Part shown: positions 7,972 to 16,182 of the stretch, in pieces | How positions within the stretch are numbered: the stretch's first letter is position 1 | Layout: each line of letters starts with the position of its first letter | Source: Galbibacter sp. BG1 | Lineage (GTDB): Bacteria; Bacteroidota; Bacteroidia; Flavobacteriales; Flavobacteriaceae | Direction: 5' to 3' | Assembly (NCBI RefSeq): GCF_013391805.1 | Contig: NZ_CP058364.1 | Location: forward strand, 558,501 to 622,500 | DNA length: 64,000 nt | Notes under the pieces: generated by a model | What the model was told of the DNA's origin: nothing | Seen by the model: the letters and a program-made list of their open reading frames with translations, nothing else | The model's database searches: none | Made by a program: the position numbers and the translations under genes

Positions 7972-8328
7972 TTAATAATCCTGAACCAAAACTTCGGTCG
8001 GAATGTGAAGAGTCGTGTTCAATTTTCTAATCATTTCCAAAGTCAGTTTACGTTTTTTGTTTAAAATTTCACTAACTCTACTTTTAAATCCTACAACTTC
8101 AGCTAAATCCTTTTGTTTCATTCCCATTTGCTCCATTCGGAACTTGATTGCCTCGATTGGGTCAGGCATTCCAATTGGAAAATTCTGATTTTCATATCGG
8201 TCGATGAGAATTGAAAGAATTTCCAATTCGTCTCCCTGGTCAGTTCCTTTTTTTGCATCAAAAATGTCCTCAAGTCTGTCGAGTGCTTTTTGATAGTCTT
8301 TTTCGTTTCTAATTGGTACTATTTTCAT
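7972..8328 (-). CDS. higA: HigA-type antitoxin
   Basis: 118 residues of the HigA class that pairs with HigB mRNA interferases. The N-terminal part (residues 1-60) is the acidic toxin-binding region. A helix-turn-helix follows (KFRMEQMGMKQKDLAEVVGFKSRVSEILNKKRKLT, in pieces, residues ~66-100). The start is 2 bp after the toxin stop, so the two are co-translated. HigA should repress its own promoter, and a 19-bp palindrome at 8656-8674 is a good candidate operator. The pair lies in a run of single-gene modules bordered by palindromic elements, a setting where toxin-antitoxin pairs help keep an array in the genome. Confidence 0.92.
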   Translation of the reverse strand: MKIVPIRNEKDYQKALDRLEDIFDAKKGTDQGDELEILSILIDRYENQNFPIGMPDPIEAIKFRMEQMGMKQKDLAEVVGFKSRVSEILNKKRKLTLEMIRKLNTTLHIPTEVLVQDY

Positions 8329-8330
8329 AA

Positions 8331-8624
8331 TCAGATATTATTTGCGTCAATTTTATCATATTCTGCGTGAGTTCCTATAAACCTAATCCAGCAGATTTGG
8401 TATTCAAAGTTGAATTTTACAATCAATCGGTAATTATTTCCTTTAATGTTGTAAACAATTCTGTTATCCTTTAAAATGCTGGCACTTGGGTAATCATTTT
8501 TTAGTTCGTTGATATTATTCCATTCCGATTTTTCTGTTTCTCTGTACCACGACTTTAATTGTTCATCACAGTCAGCGTGTTTTTCCCAAAAATCACGTAA
8601 GGTTCTTTTCGCTATTACTCTCAC
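8331..8624 (-). CDS. higB: HigB-type mRNA interferase toxin
   Basis: 97 residues matching the HigB family. The N-terminus RVIAKRTLRDFWEKHADCDEQLKSW is nearly a family signature, followed by the strands RIVYNIKGNNYRLIVKFNF and the C-terminal FIGTHAEYDKID with the conserved His. Such toxins cut mRNA on the ribosome. It is the first gene of the pair. A Bacteroidota -7 box (TATATTTG, minus strand, 8649-8642) lies 17 bp before the start, overlapped upstream by the palindrome at 8656-8674. Confidence 0.92.
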   Translation of the reverse strand: MRVIAKRTLRDFWEKHADCDEQLKSWYRETEKSEWNNINELKNDYPSASILKDNRIVYNIKGNNYRLIVKFNFEYQICWIRFIGTHAEYDKIDANNI

Positions 8625-8641
8625 ATTATACTTGTTTGTCG

Positions 8642-8649
8642 CAAATATA
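8642..8649 (-). promoter_or_regulatory. Putative -7 promoter box of higBA
   Basis: TATATTTG on the minus strand matches the Bacteroidota TAnnTTTG motif. It is 17 bp upstream of the higB ATG and just downstream of the operator palindrome. Confidence 0.55.
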
Positions 8650-8655
8650 ATAAAA

Positions 8656-8674
8656 AGTTACCAAAACGGTAACT
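8656..8674. promoter_or_regulatory. Palindromic operator candidate for HigA
   Basis: AGTTACC-AAAAC-GGTAACT: two perfectly complementary 7-bp arms around a 5-bp centre. It sits directly upstream of the higBA -7 box, so a bound HigA dimer would block RNA polymerase. This is inference from position and symmetry. Confidence 0.6.
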
Positions 8675-8820
8675 ATTTTTTTCAGCTTGTTGCCAACTCC
8701 TACATAAACACAATAGCGTTTATTTCTTTTTCAAATCTAATAAATTATCTTTTTTCTGTATCATATAAAAAATCTTTCTATCGATCGACCCTTTTACATC
8801 ATTAAAAAACCAAACTTTTA

Positions 8821-9193
8821 GCCTAAAACATACAGTGTTTAGGTGCCAAGACCCTATGTTTGGGTTAAACAGCCAAAGTTTGGATCATATTAATTAAAAT
8901 TTTAAGTGTCATAACCAAAGCTTTTAAAAAATCCCCCAAATTTTTGACGAGGTTTTAGAAAATTTTAAGGTAAAAGGCTAAAAACATGATTGTTTAACCG
9001 AAACGACTCGTTACTATACCCAAACATATCATCTCGCCACTTAAATGGAACGTGTTTACGGCTTAACATTTAGGTAGGCCACCTAATCTTTTAGGTTTGC
9101 TACCTAAATTGTTAGGCGAGGAGATTAAAATTTTAGGTCTATAACCTAATGGTTTAGCCCGAGAAGTTAATTATTTATATTCTTACCTAAAAA
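8821..9193. repeat. 21-bp-phased degenerate palindromic repeat array
   Basis: About 17 units follow each other with a period of 21 bp (occasionally 20 or 22). The best units read ACCTAA-n4-TTAGGT-n5: ACCTAA at 9081, 9102, 9144 and 9185, with TTAGGT or a close relative 10 bp later. Related hexamers fall on the same 21-bp grid at 9061, 9039, 9018, 8997, 8976, 8955, 8934, 8913, 8892 and 8871. Units become more degenerate leftward; the leftmost (8822-8843) has CCTAAA/TTTAGG arms. No open frame covers the region. Function unknown. Confidence 0.75.
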
Positions 9194-9347
9194 AAGGTTG
9201 TTCAAAAAGTAAAGTTAGCTGTCTTTTCGAGCGTCCGAACGCAATTGCTTTCGGACAAAAAGCGGGAAATATTGTTAATTGTAATAATGATTTCGACTCC
9301 GCTCCATCTGACAGAAATATCCTTTAAATGACTTTTTGAACAACCTT
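9194..9347. mobile_element. MITE-like element with 17-bp perfect terminal inverted repeats (154 bp)
   Basis: AAGGTTGTTCAAAAAGT (9194-9210) and its exact complement ACTTTTTGAACAACCTT (9331-9347) bound a 154-bp non-coding segment. A second inner pair, CTGTC and GACAG, extends the symmetry, and GTCCGAA…TTCGGAC forms an internal hairpin near 9230-9256. No transposase is encoded, so any mobility would need an enzyme in trans. I saw no clear target duplication. It could also simply act as a large hairpin terminator for pafA, which ends 32 bp away. Confidence 0.6.
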
Positions 9348-9378
9348 GTTTAATGTTATAAGTAGAAGGCTTTAAAGC

Positions 9379-11025
9379 TTAATCTATCACCTCTGGAATG
9401 GGCTCTCCACTTTTTCCATTTGGAAACGCAATTCCCAATAGGGAGCAAATGGTATTTGCTATATCTGGAATTTCAGTGCGTTTTACCGTTTCACCATGGT
9501 TAATTCCTTTTCCGAAAAACACTAAAGGCGTATGCGTATCGTAAGCATATCCCGTACCATGGGTGGTGCCTTTTTTAGAGCCAGAATTTATATAGCCGGG
9601 TTCTAAAACTACAAGCACATCTCCCGATCTTTTGTAGTTGTAACCCATTTGCAAGCTACTGGCCATCCCTTGGGTAAATTCTTGGTTTCTCATTGCCGTT
9701 CCTGTATAGGCTTCAGCAATATGTTTATAGTCTTTAATTTCAGTTACAATGGCGTTTTCTACTTCAGTAGAAGACAATCCTAAAGATTTTATAACCTCCT
9801 GATCCAGGAAAATCTGTTCGTTGGAAAAGTTTTTAACGAGCTTATCACTGCCAAAAGTTGCCTTTAGAAACTTATTTAAAGGATCTAAAAATTCTTTTTT
9901 ATGGAAGTTTCCTCCAGGGATTTCCATACTTTTCAAATAACTTGGCACTTCTACCGCTGCATGATCTGCGGTTAAAAATACGGTGTATTCTCCTTTTCCC
10001 ACTTTTTTATCGAGAAACGACAACAGTCTTGCCAAGTCCTTATCCAACCTTAAATAGGTATCTTCTGTTTCTTTAGCACTCACACCAAAACGATGCCCCA
10101 CATAATCGGTGGCGGAGAAACTTACCGCTAGAAAGTCGGTAATGGCATCTTTCCCTAAATCTTCCCCTTCGATGGCTGCTTCGGCAAAATCTGTGGTAAG
10201 TGAGTTCCCAAAGGGCACTCCTTTTAACAGATTAAACTCTCCATTTTTCTCCCATAACTTGGGTAAATCGTGTGGAAAAGTTGGTCTGTCTTCACCAGAA
10301 AAGGTTTTCTCAAAATCGTTATCATCTTCAATACTCTCGGTATAAGTGCTAAGGTCGTACAGCGGCTCCCATACTTTTTTATAGCTCTCTGCAGCGTTGG
10401 ATGCATTGAAACGTTCTACCCATTTTGGCAATTTATCCATATAATAGGTACTGGTAATCCAGTGCCCTTCATCTTCACCCTGAAACCAATAAGCACCATC
10501 GGCAGCATGGCCCGCAGGAAGAATAGACCCTCTATCTTTTAGGGAAATCCCAATTACTTTTCCTTTGGAAGCTGTCGCCAATTTTAATTGATCTGTCATG
10601 GTACTGGCAAGCATTCTTCGTGGCGACATTTTACCGGCATCTGTTTTGGTGCCCAAACATGCTACAGTGGCATCCTCGGTGCAATAAACCGACCTATCCT
10701 CTACCTTATCGTACCAATCGTTACTTATAATCCCGTGGGTTTTGGGTGTCGTTCCAGTATACACAGACGCATGTCCCGCTGCCGTTTTAGTGGGGATATA
10801 GTTAAAATGATTGTTTTTACAATTATAACCTTCATTAATCATTCTCTTAAATCCGTCTTCCCCGTATTTATCCCAAAATCGCACTAAATAATCGTACCTC
10901 ATTTGGTCTACAACAATTCCTACTACCAATTTGGGTTTTGTAAACGGCTCTTTTTTTACTTTTTGCTGTGCCTGTAGCGTTACCCATCCGAAGAAAAGCA
11001 CGCCAACCAGAAAAACATTTTTCAT
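9379..11025 (-). CDS. pafA: PafA-type alkaline phosphatase (type I phosphodiesterase/nucleotide pyrophosphatase superfamily)
   Basis: 548 residues from ATG 11025; the longer frame to 11046 would begin with TTG and spoil the signal peptide. The N-terminus MKNVFLVGVLFFGWVTLQAQ is a secretion signal, placing the enzyme in the periplasm. The active site of the PafA family is all visible: Asp40 (VVDQMRYD, zinc), nucleophile Thr81 (TKTAAGHAS), Asn102, and the diagnostic Lys163/Arg165 pair (SLKDRG). Further metal ligands lie in FSATDYVGH, TADHAA and THGTGYAYDTH. It releases phosphate from monoesters without the Pho-regulated logic of PhoA in related bacteria. It is transcribed divergently from mlaE. 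Confidence 0.93.
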   Translation of the reverse strand: MKNVFLVGVLFFGWVTLQAQQKVKKEPFTKPKLVVGIVVDQMRYDYLVRFWDKYGEDGFKRMINEGYNCKNNHFNYIPTKTAAGHASVYTGTTPKTHGIISNDWYDKVEDRSVYCTEDATVACLGTKTDAGKMSPRRMLASTMTDQLKLATASKGKVIGISLKDRGSILPAGHAADGAYWFQGEDEGHWITSTYYMDKLPKWVERFNASNAAESYKKVWEPLYDLSTYTESIEDDNDFEKTFSGEDRPTFPHDLPKLWEKNGEFNLLKGVPFGNSLTTDFAEAAIEGEDLGKDAITDFLAVSFSATDYVGHRFGVSAKETEDTYLRLDKDLARLLSFLDKKVGKGEYTVFLTADHAAVEVPSYLKSMEIPGGNFHKKEFLDPLNKFLKATFGSDKLVKNFSNEQIFLDQEVIKSLGLSSTEVENAIVTEIKDYKHIAEAYTGTAMRNQEFTQGMASSLQMGYNYKRSGDVLVVLEPGYINSGSKKGTTHGTGYAYDTHTPLVFFGKGINHGETVKRTEIPDIANTICSLLGIAFPNGKSGEPIPEVID

Positions 11026-11136
11026 TCTTTGTACTGTTTTCAACAAAATTAAGGTTTATAACTTTTTGGAAGTTTAAATATTGGTTAAAAGAGAAGTAAT
11101 TTTATTTTTTTACTTTAGCTGATCTATTTTGAACGC

Positions 11137-11874
11137 ATGACATACTTAGAAAATATTGGGAGATACTTTATAATGCTAAAAGAAGTTTTTAGCAGGCCAA
11201 CCAAATGGAGTATGCTTAAAAAACTTATTTTTAAGGAGATAGACGATCTTATTTATGGTTCTTTGGGAATCATTATTTTTATATCCTTTTTTATAGGTGG
11301 GGTGGTTGCCATACAAACCGCCTTGAATATCGACAATCCTTTAATTCCAAAATACTTGGTTGGTTTTACCACACGGCAATCTGTTATTTTAGAATTTGCC
11401 CCCACGTTCACCTCCATAATAATGGCGGGAAAAGTTGGTTCTTATATTACTTCAAGTATTGGCACCATGAGGGTTACAGAACAAATAGATGCTTTGGAGG
11501 TTATGGGTGTAAACTCTCTTAACTACTTAGTTTTTCCAAAAATAATCGCTCTTCTTTTATATCCGTTTGTTATTGCCATCGCCATGTACATGGGTATTTT
11601 AGGAGGATGGTCGGCTGTGGTTTTAGGTGGGTACAGCACCAGTGCAGAATTTATTAAAGGACTTCAAATAGATTTCGATACGTTTCATGTTGTTTATGCC
11701 TTTACTAAGGCATTGGTCTTTGCTTTTATATTGGCTACCATTCCTTCTTTCTACGGATTTTATATGAAAGGGGGAGCACTTGAAGTTGGGAAGGCGAGTA
11801 CATCGTCTTTCGTGTGGACGAGTGTGGCTATTATTATAGCCAACTATTTACTAACTCAAATGCTATTAGGGTAA
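11137..11874 (+). CDS. mlaE: MlaE-type ABC transporter permease
   Basis: 245 residues with the MlaE/YrbE fold: a membrane segment near residue 42-62 (GSLGIIIFISFFIGGVVAIQ), the family motif EFAPTFTSIIMAGKVGSYITSSIGTMRVTEQIDALEVMG (in pieces), and three further C-terminal membrane segments. It is the inner-membrane permease of the retrograde or anterograde phospholipid transport complex that keeps outer-membrane lipid asymmetry. The stop overlaps the ATG of the ATPase gene by one base (TAATG). No MCE-domain (mlaD) gene follows here, so the rest of the system must be elsewhere. Confidence 0.92.
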   Translation: MTYLENIGRYFIMLKEVFSRPTKWSMLKKLIFKEIDDLIYGSLGIIIFISFFIGGVVAIQTALNIDNPLIPKYLVGFTTRQSVILEFAPTFTSIIMAGKVGSYITSSIGTMRVTEQIDALEVMGVNSLNYLVFPKIIALLLYPFVIAIAMYMGILGGWSAVVLGGYSTSAEFIKGLQIDFDTFHVVYAFTKALVFAFILATIPSFYGFYMKGGALEVGKASTSSFVWTSVAIIIANYLLTQMLLG

Positions 11875-12638
11875 TGATAAAGGTTGAAAACATACATAAA
11901 TCTTTTGGTGGGGTTGAAATATTAAAAGGGATTTCTACCAATTTTGAAAAAGGTAAAACCAATTTGATTATTGGGCAGAGTGGATCGGGAAAAACAGTGT
12001 TTTTAAAGTGCCTGCTAGGGCTACACCGCCCAGAAGAAGGACAAATTATCTACAACGACAAGAGATACTCCGACCTTGACGAAGACCAAAGAACGGACCT
12101 GCGACAAGAAATGGGGATGGTTTTTCAAGGAAGCGCCCTGTTCGATTCTATGACCGTTCAAGAAAATGTGCTGTTCCCACTCCGAATGTTTTCCAAATTC
12201 CCTAAAAATGAAATGGGAGATCGTGTGGACGAAGTTTTAAAAAGGGTAAACCTTGTAGATGCCCACCACAAATTACCTTCAGAAATCTCTGGAGGGATGC
12301 AAAAAAGGGTAGCCATTGCCAGGGCCATTGTAAACCGACCCAAATACTTGTTCTGTGATGAACCAAACTCTGGACTCGACCCTAAGACGGCCATTATTAT
12401 AGACCAACTTATACAGGAAATCACCAAAGAATTTGACATCACTACGGTAATTAACACCCATGATATGAATTCTGTGATGGAAATAGGTGAAAAAATTGTG
12501 TTCCTAAAAGATGGCTTAAAGGAATGGGAAGGCACCAACAAACAAATATTCAAAACCGAAAACGAAGCCGTAACCAGTTTTGTGTATTCTTCTGACCTGT
12601 TTAAAAAAGTACGGGAAATTTATATTAAGGATGCTTAA
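11874..12638 (+). CDS. mlaF: MlaF-type ABC transporter ATPase
   Basis: 254 residues from the ATG at 11874, which overlaps the permease stop; the longer open frame upstream lies inside mlaE and is rejected. All ATPase motifs are intact: Walker A GQSGSGKT, Q-loop VFQGSALFDSMTV, signature SGGMQKR, Walker B YLFCDEPNSGLDP and H-loop INTHDM. The GMQKR form of the signature and the SALFDSMTVQENV segment are typical of MlaF. It powers lipid transfer together with MlaE. Confidence 0.93.
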   Translation: MIKVENIHKSFGGVEILKGISTNFEKGKTNLIIGQSGSGKTVFLKCLLGLHRPEEGQIIYNDKRYSDLDEDQRTDLRQEMGMVFQGSALFDSMTVQENVLFPLRMFSKFPKNEMGDRVDEVLKRVNLVDAHHKLPSEISGGMQKRVAIARAIVNRPKYLFCDEPNSGLDPKTAIIIDQLIQEITKEFDITTVINTHDMNSVMEIGEKIVFLKDGLKEWEGTNKQIFKTENEAVTSFVYSSDLFKKVREIYIKDA

Positions 12639-12731
12639 AACAAAGCTCAAGCACGTTCACGTACAGTCTGCGGTTTTATTAAAATAAGGTAGTCGGTTTG
12701 CATGAAGGTAGAGGATCACACTACTTTTTCT

Positions 12732-12759
12732 TAGTACTCTGTACTTAATACTTTGTACT
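12732..12759. repeat. Two 14-bp tandem direct repeats
   Basis: TAGTACTCTGTACT followed directly by TAATACTTTGTACT, 12 of 14 positions identical, between the converging mlaF and birA genes. Function unknown. Confidence 0.5.
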
Positions 12760-12784
12760 TTAAACTTTTTAGTTTCACCAAAAA

Positions 12785-13516
12785 TCAATACAACAATTTC
12801 AACTCCTTTAAATCGAATTCCTTTAAAATCTCATCTTCCATTAAGATCTGCAAACACCCATTTTGGGCCACCCCTTTTATAAAACCCATTATAAGTTGGC
12901 CATTCTGCAATTTAAAAGTAGATGGTTTATCCCTGCGGAATAAATACTTCTCATATTTTTCCTTGATTTTAAAAAGCTCTCTTCCGGCAACCCAATCTTC
13001 GTATTTTTTTGTTTCTTCAATAATTTTTTGAAGCACTTCTTCTTTGTTATAATGAACGCCGGTAATTGATTTTAAGGAAGATGCATTGGTAACACCTTTG
13101 AAATCGGTTTGGTTTAAATTGAGCCCCACCCCGATAATGCACGCAGTCATTTCTCCATTCTGAATCACACTTTCAATTAAAATTCCGCATATTTTACTAT
13201 TCACTGACAAAATGTCGTTAGGCCATTTAATTTTCAATTGTGGGATTGTGAAGTATTTCAAGGCATCGTAAATAGCTAAAGACACAGCCATACTCAAATA
13301 AAACTGCTCGCTTTTGTGCAAATATTTAATACGTTTAAACACGCTAAAAGTGAGGTTTTTCCCCGGCTCCGACACCCAAGTGGTTCCCATTTGCCCCCGG
13401 CCTTTATCTTGGCGCTCGGTCATCACCACAGTATAATCTTTTACTTCTTGGTGTTGTGCCAGTTGCCTTAAAAAAGAGTTTGTAGAATCGGTGGCATCAA
13501 GTTTGATTAAATTCAT
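12785..13516 (-). CDS. birA: Biotin--[acetyl-CoA-carboxylase] ligase, class I (no DNA-binding domain)
   Basis: 243 residues consisting only of the catalytic and C-terminal SH3-like domains. The N-terminal helix-turn-helix of bifunctional BirA is absent, so this form should not be a repressor. Visible motifs: DSTNSFLRQL, the biotinyl-AMP loop GRGQMGTTW, KWPNDILS and GVGLNLNQ. It attaches biotin to the carrier subunit of acyl-CoA carboxylases through biotinyl-5'-AMP. It is transcribed away from rsfS, with 102 bp between the two starts. Confidence 0.94.
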   Translation of the reverse strand: MNLIKLDATDSTNSFLRQLAQHQEVKDYTVVMTERQDKGRGQMGTTWVSEPGKNLTFSVFKRIKYLHKSEQFYLSMAVSLAIYDALKYFTIPQLKIKWPNDILSVNSKICGILIESVIQNGEMTACIIGVGLNLNQTDFKGVTNASSLKSITGVHYNKEEVLQKIIEETKKYEDWVAGRELFKIKEKYEKYLFRRDKPSTFKLQNGQLIMGFIKGVAQNGCLQILMEDEILKEFDLKELKLLY

Positions 13517-13592
13517 ATAGAATTACTACATTAAATATGTAATGTTATGTTAATTTGAACCATTTTGAATAGTTAAAAAACTAAAAAAATAA

Positions 13593-13600
13593 TAACTTTG
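13593..13600 (+). promoter_or_regulatory. Putative -7 promoter box of rsfS
   Basis: TAACTTTG matches TAnnTTTG and lies 18 bp before the rsfS ATG. The matching -33 element is not clear at the usual spacing. Confidence 0.4.
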
Positions 13601-13618
13601 TGAAAATAAAAATTTTTA

Positions 13619-13984
13619 ATGGCAAAAACGAATAGTAGCGCAGATCAATTAATAACATTTATCTTAAAAGGGATTGAAGAGGTTAAGGGAAAAGATGTAA
13701 ATATTTTAGACTTAAGAGATATTGAGAATACGGTTTGCGATTACTTCATAATCTGTAACGGTACTTCAAATACGCAGGTAAACGCCATCGTAAATTCCAT
13801 TCAGAAAATAGTAAGCCGTGAGGCTAAAGACAAACCTTGGCATGTAGAAGGAACCGACAATGCCGAATGGGTACTTATGGACTACGTGAATGTGGTTGTG
13901 CATGTTTTTCAAAAACATGTACGCGAATATTACGATATTGAAGGATTATGGGGCGATGCAAAGGTAACCGCTATTTCTAATTAA
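13619..13984 (+). CDS. rsfS: Ribosomal silencing factor RsfS
   Basis: 121 residues, full length for the RsfS/DUF143 family. The signature runs through DIRDLEN-like NILDLRDIENTVCDYFIICNGTSNTQVNAI (in pieces) and the C-terminal WHVEGTDNAEWVLMDYVNVVVHVFQ and YDIEGLWGDAK. It binds ribosomal protein L14 and blocks 30S-50S joining when nutrients are short. It lies 83 bp upstream of ftsH on the same strand. Confidence 0.95.
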   Translation: MAKTNSSADQLITFILKGIEEVKGKDVNILDLRDIENTVCDYFIICNGTSNTQVNAIVNSIQKIVSREAKDKPWHVEGTDNAEWVLMDYVNVVVHVFQKHVREYYDIEGLWGDAKVTAISN

Positions 13985-14067
13985 TAACTTGCAGTTTTCT
14001 CAAGATTTAGATTCAAGCAGTTGAAATAAATAATTAAACTTTTTCGATTCAAAAGTTTCGAAATATA

Positions 14068-16062
14068 ATGCCTTTCACGGCGGAACAAGAACAAGAATTA
14101 ATGGCAAAAGAAAATAACAATAATACAAGTCCTAAAAAACCAAAATTTAGCTCTTACTGGATATACGGTGCTATTTTGGTTATTATTATAGGTATGCAAT
14201 TTTTTTCGGGAGGAAGTAGCTGGCAAACACCGCCAGATATTACACCTGCAAAACTTCAAGAGTTTTTAAAGGATGGTGATGTTAGTAAAATTCAGATTAT
14301 TACCAACACGAGGCAAGCGAAAGTTTTTTTAACGAAAGAAGCGCAACAGAAAGACATCCATAAAAACGCGCTTAGCAAATCGCTAATACCATCTTCTACA
14401 CAGGTACCCCAGTACCAATTAAAGTATGGGGACTTGCAGAACTTCGAAAACGATATTAACAATACCATTAGCGAAGACAATCTTGCGGCTTCCGTAGAAT
14501 ACGAGCAAGAGTCGAATCTTTTTGGGGAACTGTTGTTTTCCATTCTTCCTTTTGTAGTGATCATTGGTATTTGGATATTTTTAATGAGAAGAATGTCTGG
14601 CGGAGCTGCAGGAGGTGCTGGCGGACAGATTTTCAATATCGGAAAATCGAAAGCGCGCTTGTTTGACGAAAAAACCGATATGAAGGTAACCTTTAAAGAT
14701 GTTGCTGGATTGGAAGGTGCTAAAGAAGAGGTTCAGGAAATTGTAGATTTTCTTAAAAACCCGGAAAAATATACTTCCTTGGGAGGTAAAATCCCTAAAG
14801 GAGCCTTATTAGTAGGGTCTCCAGGTACTGGTAAAACACTTTTGGCAAAAGCAGTTGCTGGAGAGGCAAAAGTCCCTTTCTTCTCTCTTTCGGGATCAGA
14901 TTTTGTGGAAATGTTTGTAGGTGTTGGAGCTTCTAGGGTTCGAGATCTTTTTAAGCAAGCCAAGGATAAATCTCCCGCTATTATTTTTATCGATGAGATT
15001 GATGCCATTGGTAGAGCAAGAGGAAAAAATAATATTACTGGCAGTAACGACGAGCGTGAAAATACCTTAAACCAGTTGCTAACGGAAATGGACGGTTTTG
15101 GCACCAACACCAATGTTATAGTATTGGCAGCAACCAACCGTGCAGACATCCTGGATAAAGCATTAATGCGTGCGGGTCGTTTTGACAGACAGATTTATGT
15201 AGATTTACCAGATGTTAGGGAACGTAAAGAAATTTTTGAAGTACACTTACGCCCAATTAAAACCTCAGAAACCTTAGACCTTGAGTTTTTGGCAAAACAA
15301 ACTCCTGGATTCTCTGGGGCAGATATTGCCAATGTTTGTAATGAAGCAGCTTTAATAGCAGCCAGAAATGGCAAAAAAGCTGTAGACAAACAATCGTTCT
15401 TGGATGCGGTAGATAGAATTGTGGGCGGATTGGAGAAAAAGAACAAGATTATTACTCCTAGCGAGAAAAAAACCATTGCTTACCACGAAGCTGGTCACGC
15501 TACAGTTAGCTGGATGCTCGAACACGCTGCTCCATTGGTTAAAGTTACCATAGTGCCAAGAGGACAAAGTTTAGGTGCTGCTTGGTATTTACCAGAAGAA
15601 CGTTTAATTGTGCTTCCAGAACAAATGTCAGACGAAATGTGCGCGGCATTAGGAGGAAGAGCAGCAGAACAAGTTATGTTTGGCAGAATTTCCACTGGTG
15701 CTTTAAGTGATTTGGAGAAAGTAACAAAACAAGCCCGGGCCATGGTCACCATTTATGGTTTAAATGAAAAAATAGGTAACTTAACCTATTACGATTCCAG
15801 CGGTCAATCTGATTATAACTTCTCGAAACCTTATAGTGAAGAGACTGCGCAAACCATAGATAAGGAAATCTCTAAAATAATTGAGGAGCAATACCAACGT
15901 GCTATCAATTTATTGGAGAACAACAAAGACAAACTCACAGAACTTGCCGACCGCTTGCTGGAAAAAGAGGTTATCTTTAAAGACGATTTGGAACGAATTT
16001 TCGGGAAACGTCCTTTTGAAAAGGAAAAACCTGAAGCGGAAGAAAAAGTGGAAGAACAATAA
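14068..16062 (+). CDS. ftsH: ATP-dependent zinc metalloprotease FtsH
   Basis: 664 residues from ATG 14068; the ATG at 14101 (MAKENNNNTS) matches the usual N-terminus in related bacteria and is an equally good start. Two membrane segments (WIYGAILVIIIGMQFF and ILPFVVIIGIWIFLM) bracket a periplasmic domain. The AAA module has Walker A GSPGTGKT (~residue 250; Ser replaces the usual second-position Pro), Walker B IIFIDEIDA and the second region of homology ending RAGRFDRQ. The protease has HEAGH (~473-477). It forms a membrane hexamer that degrades misplaced membrane proteins and regulators. It is followed by a LUD gene and phospholipid genes on the same strand. Confidence 0.97.
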   Translation: MPFTAEQEQELMAKENNNNTSPKKPKFSSYWIYGAILVIIIGMQFFSGGSSWQTPPDITPAKLQEFLKDGDVSKIQIITNTRQAKVFLTKEAQQKDIHKNALSKSLIPSSTQVPQYQLKYGDLQNFENDINNTISEDNLAASVEYEQESNLFGELLFSILPFVVIIGIWIFLMRRMSGGAAGGAGGQIFNIGKSKARLFDEKTDMKVTFKDVAGLEGAKEEVQEIVDFLKNPEKYTSLGGKIPKGALLVGSPGTGKTLLAKAVAGEAKVPFFSLSGSDFVEMFVGVGASRVRDLFKQAKDKSPAIIFIDEIDAIGRARGKNNITGSNDERENTLNQLLTEMDGFGTNTNVIVLAATNRADILDKALMRAGRFDRQIYVDLPDVRERKEIFEVHLRPIKTSETLDLEFLAKQTPGFSGADIANVCNEAALIAARNGKKAVDKQSFLDAVDRIVGGLEKKNKIITPSEKKTIAYHEAGHATVSWMLEHAAPLVKVTIVPRGQSLGAAWYLPEERLIVLPEQMSDEMCAALGGRAAEQVMFGRISTGALSDLEKVTKQARAMVTIYGLNEKIGNLTYYDSSGQSDYNFSKPYSEETAQTIDKEISKIIEEQYQRAINLLENNKDKLTELADRLLEKEVIFKDDLERIFGKRPFEKEKPEAEEKVEEQ

Positions 16063-16070
16063 ATCATACA

Positions 16071-16105
16071 AACAGGGGGAGTTTATAAAATTTCCCCTTG
16101 TTTTC
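16071..16105 (+). terminator. Hairpin after ftsH, weak terminator
   Basis: AACAGGGGGA and TCCCCTTGTT form a stem over a 12-14 nt loop, followed by a short T-rich stretch (TTTTC). It may reduce read-through into the LUD gene. Confidence 0.45.
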
Positions 16106-16182
16106 TACGTTATACTTAATAATTTCATATTTTTATATAGAGTAGACGAAAAAATACAATATAATTCCCCCTTAAAACAAGA

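Noticed and set aside
8821-9193. Possible CRISPR array.
   Set aside because: Units are 21 bp, partly palindromic and continuous, with no constant repeat plus unique spacers, and there are no cas genes in the window.
11814-11873. A 20-codon upstream extension of mlaF.
   Set aside because: It lies inside mlaE in another frame; the ATG at 11874 overlapping the mlaE stop fits the family N-terminus.
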